Assembly (NCBI GenBank): GCA_964374115.1
Contig: CAYJXK010000035.1
Coordinates: forward strand, 1-9,338
DNA length: 9,338 bases
From: CAYJXK01 sp964374115
GTDB lineage: Bacteria; Patescibacteriota; Patescibacteriia; Magasanikbacterales; UBA922
Reading direction: 5' to 3'
Each line of letters starts with the position of its first letter. The first letter of the stretch is position 1. Shown piece by piece: positions 6,962 to 9,338 of the stretch. The translations under genes and the position numbers were made by a program. The notes below the pieces were generated by a model. It was not told the DNA's origin, made no database searches, and saw only the letters and a program-made list of their open reading frames with translations.

Positions 6962-7699
6962 ATGTTGGCACAATCAGAATCAGGAGAATCAGAAAAAGAA
7001 GATACCAGACTCAATCGGGTTTGGTGGATATTTGGAGTGCTTTTCGTGGCAGGGATTGCCTTCGTGGTAAATCTGCAACCAGTATGGGACATCCGAGAGT
7101 GGTCCGCTCTTGTCGCTGGAAGCGTAGCCGTCGGAATTGTCTTTGTCATAGTCTTTCGACCGTCAGCAAGAGAGAAGGTGTATCAACAATGTGTCCTGCC
7201 AAATGCGGATGACACGGATCAGGCGCTTGAGGCGATTCGCTTTTTGCGGAGAGGAGGGGTGCACGACGCATGTTGGTTTCTTCGTCGAATGCTCAAAGAG
7301 CAGGATGAGGGAAAGCTCTTTCGAGCCGCGTCAATACTTGCGTTTTTTGGTAGAGACGTGTACGAAAAAATCGGTGAGGCTATGCGTGGTTCAACGATTT
7401 CTCCCACGCACGCGCAGGCGCTTGCGGTGACCATACGAAACATCGGGGTTCAAAAGGATACCAGAACGATTCAAATCTTGATTCATCTGGTTCGAGATCT
7501 GTTCAATGACCCGGATGTGCGACGGAGACGAGCGGCGTTCATCGCGAGCCAAGCGTTGCCGAATGATATCGCACGTTGTTGTCTGCATCAAGCGGCTCAG
7601 GGAGAAGCGGATGTGGACTTTCGACAAACACTGCGAGCAGAGCTCGCAAGAAGGGGGGGATCTCCCACAACTCAGATATTGTTCACGTTCTCAGTTTGA
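6962..7699 (+). CDS. Two-helix membrane protein with a helical-repeat-like cytoplasmic domain; function unknown
   Basis: I do not recognise this 245-aa protein as a named family. After a polar N-terminus (residues 1-19) come two hydrophobic helices at about 20-38 and 47-65, joined by a short loop. A mostly helical soluble part (66-245), rich in Arg, Ala and Leu, follows. The helix pairs around EAIRFLRRGGVHDACWFLRRML, LFRAASILAFFG and ALAVTIRNIG are HEAT/ARM-like in rhythm, suggesting a protein-binding scaffold on the cytoplasmic face of the membrane; this is inference from pattern only. The ATG at 6962 has GAGAGG (6949-6954) seven bases upstream. An in-frame TTG at 6923, with AAGGAG (6912-6917) five bases upstream, would add 13 residues and is a real alternative. 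The gene follows tRNA-Leu so closely that both may share a transcript. It stops with TGA, and no clear terminator follows. Confidence 0.8.
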   Translation: MLAQSESGESEKEDTRLNRVWWIFGVLFVAGIAFVVNLQPVWDIREWSALVAGSVAVGIVFVIVFRPSAREKVYQQCVLPNADDTDQALEAIRFLRRGGVHDACWFLRRMLKEQDEGKLFRAASILAFFGRDVYEKIGEAMRGSTISPTHAQALAVTIRNIGVQKDTRTIQILIHLVRDLFNDPDVRRRRAAFIASQALPNDIARCCLHQAAQGEADVDFRQTLRAELARRGGSPTTQILFTFSV

Positions 7700-7729
7700 G
7701 ATTCGATCAGAGTAAAAATCATTGTGGCA

Positions 7730-7752
7730 GAGCCAGCACCCCGTGCTGGCTC
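7730..7752. repeat. Perfect 10-bp inverted repeat
   Basis: GAGCCAGCAC (7730-7739) and GTGCTGGCTC (7743-7752) are exact reverse complements around the loop CCC. No T-run follows on either strand, so it is a poor terminator. It may be another dispersed palindrome; GAGCCAG recurs in the dyad at 8283-8315. Confidence 0.6.
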
Positions 7753-7775
7753 AGTAGTCAGTAGGACGTACGCGT

Positions 7776-8018
7776 TTGCCGTATCGATGCTCTTGCATCT
7801 TTTTTTTCTCTTCAGAAACTCGCTTCCTTGAGTACATTCGTCTTGATGATGGGGACATCTACACCAATAACGACATCTTTTATGGCAACGATAGTATCGA
7901 GATCAAAAAAGATGGTTCCCATGCCTTTATCTACAATGGTCGAGAAGTAACGGTGATATATCTTGACCATACCGGAGAAATAGCGATTACCGAGATTCGG
8001 TCGAAGAGTGTAGAGTAG
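7776..8018 (+). CDS. Small hypothetical protein with a TTG start; possibly a gene remnant
   Basis: This 80-codon frame has no match that I recognise. The N-terminal third (a Cys/Phe/Ser-rich stretch with IFFF) looks unlike normal coding sequence. From about residue 18 it reads like a small beta-rich domain: LDDGDIYTNNDIFYGNDSIEIKKDG, then AFIYNGREVTVIYLDHTGEIAITEI. No in-frame ATG exists; the only usable start is the TTG at 7776, with GTAGGA (7761-7766) nine bases upstream, and the frame is closed by TAG at 7755-7757. Either it is a small gene with a weak start, or the 3' end of a larger gene whose front was lost next to the palindrome at 7730-7752. The opposite-strand frame over the same bases is less protein-like. 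Confidence 0.4.
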   Translation: MPYRCSCIFFFSSETRFLEYIRLDDGDIYTNNDIFYGNDSIEIKKDGSHAFIYNGREVTVIYLDHTGEIAITEIRSKSVE

Positions 8019-8176
8019 ATTTTGCAGATAATATGTTATACGCAATTCAAAAAATATTTTTCTTTTAATAGTGGAATTTTGATAGACTTTTTCAATAAGG
8101 AATAAGTTTATTTTTTTATTTTTTTGATTAGGGGAAATGTGATGTTTCCTCCGCTATGCTCCGGAAACGCTTTTTG
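8019..8176. other. AT-rich intergenic region with T-tracts
   Basis: No gene is visible. Bases 8101-8160 are 28% GC by hand count, with long T-runs around 8108-8125. A weak dyad GTTTCC / GGAAAC (8144-8149 / 8163-8168), followed by GCTTTTT, could serve as a poor terminator for + strand transcription. The stretch separates two convergent transcription units. Confidence 0.5.
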
Positions 8177-8203
8177 AATAAAAAGAAACCGCCGAGTGGG
8201 CGG
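8177..8203 (-). terminator. Probable intrinsic terminator of the GC-rich minus-strand gene
   Basis: Read on the - strand, CCGCC-CACTC-GGCGG (8203 down to 8189) is followed directly by TTTCTTTTTATT (8188 down to 8177). A short GC-rich stem with a T-rich tract is the standard intrinsic terminator layout. It lies about 145 nt beyond the stop codon, giving the transcript a long 3' untranslated part. Confidence 0.6.
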
Positions 8204-8348
8204 AGTCATTATATAAGGATTTCGTCCTGCTCATTACAACCGTTATAGACTCATCAGTTCCGTTCCCAACGGAAGATCCTTTGGAGCCAGCTCGATGTGC
8301 GATCGAACTGGCTCCGGTTGAGTGTTAAAGAGAAAGACCAACTCTACT
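8203..8348 (-). other. Hairpin-rich 3' untranslated region
   Basis: No coding sequence is supported. Three dyads are packed here. GAGTC / GACTC (8203-8207 / 8248-8252) encloses AGGA-TTTCG-TCCT (8217-8229). TTCCGTT-CCC-AACGGAA spans 8258-8274. GGAGCCAG/CTGGCTCC (8283-8290 / 8308-8315) continues, past one mismatch, with TCGAT/ATCGA around a 5-nt loop. On the - strand they lie between the stop codon and the probable terminator. They could stabilise the mRNA, be a small RNA released from its 3' end, or be repeat debris. Confidence 0.4.
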
Positions 8349-9062
8349 CTAGTAGACGTACGAGTAACCGCGGTGTTCCTCGCCGAGCTCGCGCGTGGCG
8401 ACGTGCCACAGTGTCGTGGCCGCACTGCTGCAGGTGTCTTCGCCGAAGCGCGACGTGTGCCCGTCGACGAACACGCGCTTCAGAGTTTCGAAGTAGGAGC
8501 CGAAGAAGGCCTCCTTCCCGACTCCATGGGTGCGGATCGTGTCGAGCAACGCCACCGCGGCCTGGTCGAGGTTGAAGAACTCGACGATGCGCACGCGCCC
8601 GCCGTTGCTGGCGATCTTCCACCCGAGCGCGGTCCGGAGGTCCGGTGCGGCCTCGTAGTCGAAATCGCCGTCGCTGTCGACGCGGCCGATCACCTTGCCG
8701 TTCTGCTCGACGACGATAGTCACGGCCACGTTGCTCGGCTCGACACCGAGGTGCTCCGCCAGGCCGCTGTAGCGCAGGCCACAGAGGTCCGACAGGAGCA
8801 TGTCGGCGCGTCCCGCCTCGTTGCCGTCGTAGAAGCAGACACTGCCGGTGACGGCCATGTCCTCGACGCCCATGCTCCGCAGATTCCTGCGGATGACGTG
8901 CGGCGTCAGCGCGTCGGCCTCCCAGTAGAGCCTGGTCGCTTCGGCGTCGACCACCCTGTAGTCCGGGTGGTTCTGGGCCTCGACCAACCCCTTGCGGTAG
9001 GCTTCTCGGCGGCCGCTGGCGATCCTGTACGCGGCCATCAGCTCAAAATACTTGTCCAACAT
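8349..9062 (-). CDS. GC-rich orphan protein, function unknown
   Basis: The 237-aa product matches no family I know. It looks soluble: no signal peptide or membrane helix, with a helical N-terminus (about 1-65), a central part with beta-like segments (VAVTIVVEQNGKVIGRVDSDGDFDYE, about 112-137) and a mixed C-terminal part ending GYSYVY. Hand counts give about 67-68% GC in two 60-base samples and G/C at 25 of the last 29 third codon positions, whereas flanking DNA is 28-37% GC. This strand is chosen over the longer opposite frame for three reasons. Its ATG has an AGAGGG ribosome-binding site seven bases upstream, a near-consensus promoter and a terminator frame it, and its residue mix is normal, with many aromatics. 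The opposite frame is dominated by Ala, Val, Asp and Arg, as antisense shadows of GC-rich genes are. A recent transfer, extreme codon bias or an assembly chimera could each explain it. Confidence 0.75.
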   Translation of the reverse strand: MLDKYFELMAAYRIASGRREAYRKGLVEAQNHPDYRVVDAEATRLYWEADALTPHVIRRNLRSMGVEDMAVTGSVCFYDGNEAGRADMLLSDLCGLRYSGLAEHLGVEPSNVAVTIVVEQNGKVIGRVDSDGDFDYEAAPDLRTALGWKIASNGGRVRIVEFFNLDQAAVALLDTIRTHGVGKEAFFGSYFETLKRVFVDGHTSRFGEDTCSSAATTLWHVATRELGEEHRGYSYVY

Positions 9063-9093
9063 GGTTCTTCCCTCTTCTCTACTGCCCGACGAC

Positions 9094-9148
9094 GTGTGGG
9101 CATGATCTTGGCTACTTCACTCGGAAATAACCAGAATTATGCCCACAC
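9094..9148 (-). promoter_or_regulatory. Leader hairpin 2, upstream of the ribosome-binding site
   Basis: On the - strand GTGTGGGCAT (9148-9139) pairs perfectly with ATGCCCACAC (9103-9094). Inside is a second stem, GGTTATTTC / GAAGTAGCC (9132-9124 / 9118-9110; 9 bp including G-U pairs), with the 5-nt loop CGAGT. A 6x6 internal region between the stems can partly pair. The structure ends 31 nt before the start codon. It may be a regulatory leader element or a small foldback repeat. Confidence 0.6.
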
Positions 9149-9170
9149 AATTGCTTTCCTTTCTCTTGTT

Positions 9171-9232
9171 AAAAAACACTTGCAATTTAGAGATTTCACC
9201 ACTGCGAAGGCAGAACGAAATCTACCAAATTG
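9171..9232 (-). promoter_or_regulatory. Leader hairpin 1 with U-tract, attenuator-like
   Basis: On the - strand three nested stems can form: CAATTT/AAATTG (9232-9227 / 9188-9183), AGATTTC/GAAATCT (9223-9217 / 9197-9191) and CTGC/GCAG (9213-9210 / 9205-9202), with a CTTC loop. Six T (9176-9171) follow six bases after the stem. The predicted transcription start is at about 9233, so the hairpin would sit at the very 5' end. It could act as an attenuator, or as a stabilising 5' stem-loop. Confidence 0.5.
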
Positions 9233-9239
9233 ACATAAA

Positions 9240-9268
9240 AGTATAGCATGAAAAATGGGTTTTGTCAA
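9240..9268 (-). promoter_or_regulatory. Near-consensus sigma-70-type promoter of the GC-rich gene
   Basis: On the - strand the -35 box TTGACA (9268-9263) is a perfect match to consensus, the spacer is exactly 17 nt, and the -10 box TATACT (9245-9240) matches five of six positions. Transcription should start near 9233, about 170 nt before the ATG at 9062. Confidence 0.75.
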
Positions 9269-9338
9269 TAGCCGCATCAAGCTGCAGTAGTCTAATCTAA
9301 ATGCACCACCTTAATGGTAAAATATGGCTTTATCCATA
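9269..9338. other. Right edge, no supported gene
   Basis: Nothing firm is visible. An ATG at 9301 on the + strand opens a frame that runs off the window after 12 codons (MHHLNGKIWLYP), without a Shine-Dalgarno sequence. It could be the start of a divergent gene or chance. Confidence 0.2.

Noticed and set aside
7730..7752. The palindrome as a terminator of the membrane-protein gene
   Set aside because: No T-run follows the stem on either strand.
7812..8045. A 77-codon - strand frame opposite the small hypothetical gene
   Set aside because: It starts at TTG without a clear ribosome-binding site and its composition is less protein-like than the + strand frame.
8322..9233. A 303-codon + strand frame over the GC-rich region
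   Set aside because: It runs out into the AT-rich flanks, is dominated by Ala, Val, Asp and Arg, and lacks a ribosome-binding site and promoter. The - strand frame has all of these, so this is its antisense shadow.
9301..9338. A + strand frame opening at 9301 and running off the window
   Set aside because: Only 12 codons are visible, with no Shine-Dalgarno sequence or good promoter; it cannot be told from chance.

Overview
The window looks like a chromosomal piece of a Patescibacteria (Candidate Phyla Radiation) genome, perhaps of the Parcubacteria/Uhrbacteria kind. Reasons: a eukaryote-like (type 2) isoleucyl-tRNA synthetase with no C-terminal zinc finger, a compact rpsO–pnp block with a NYN-type nuclease gene between the two, a tRNA without encoded CCA, and many small palindromic repeats in and between genes. 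TGA is used as a stop (ileS, the NYN gene), so the glycine-UGA code of Gracilibacteria/Absconditabacteria does not apply. The phylum is inferred from protein style; no search was run.

Left to right on the + strand: 1-104 is a flank with a repeated 9-mer, possibly the edge of an insertion sequence. A good sigma-70-like promoter (105-133) ends only 9 bases before the ileS start codon, so ileS (143-3268) is probably read from a nearly leaderless mRNA. Two short palindromic or repetitive elements lie inside the 3' part of ileS and are translated. A palindrome-rich spacer leads to rpsO (3380-3748), which overlaps a NYN/LabA-like nuclease gene (3723-4277). After a foldback repeat (4279-4395) and a hairpin abutting the start codon comes pnp (4481-6715), closed by a clear terminator (6742-6777). 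This block joins translation (IleS, S15) with RNA turnover (PNPase and probably the NYN protein).

Next are tRNA-Leu(UAG) (6829-6909) and a two-helix membrane protein with a helical cytoplasmic part (6962-7699). Then come a palindrome (7730-7752), a small TTG-start reading frame of uncertain status (7776-8018), and a very AT-rich stretch.

The most unusual part is 8177-9268 on the - strand, which looks like a self-contained transcription unit. It has a near-consensus promoter (TTGACA, 17 nt, TATACT) and a leader of about 170 nt with two strong nested hairpins, the first followed by a U-tract. It continues with a 237-codon ORF of no family I recognise, a hairpin-rich 3' region, and an intrinsic terminator. 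The ORF is about 67-68% GC in hand-counted samples while its flanks are about 28-37%, and the composition changes at or very near the ORF ends. This is the best candidate here for something undescribed.
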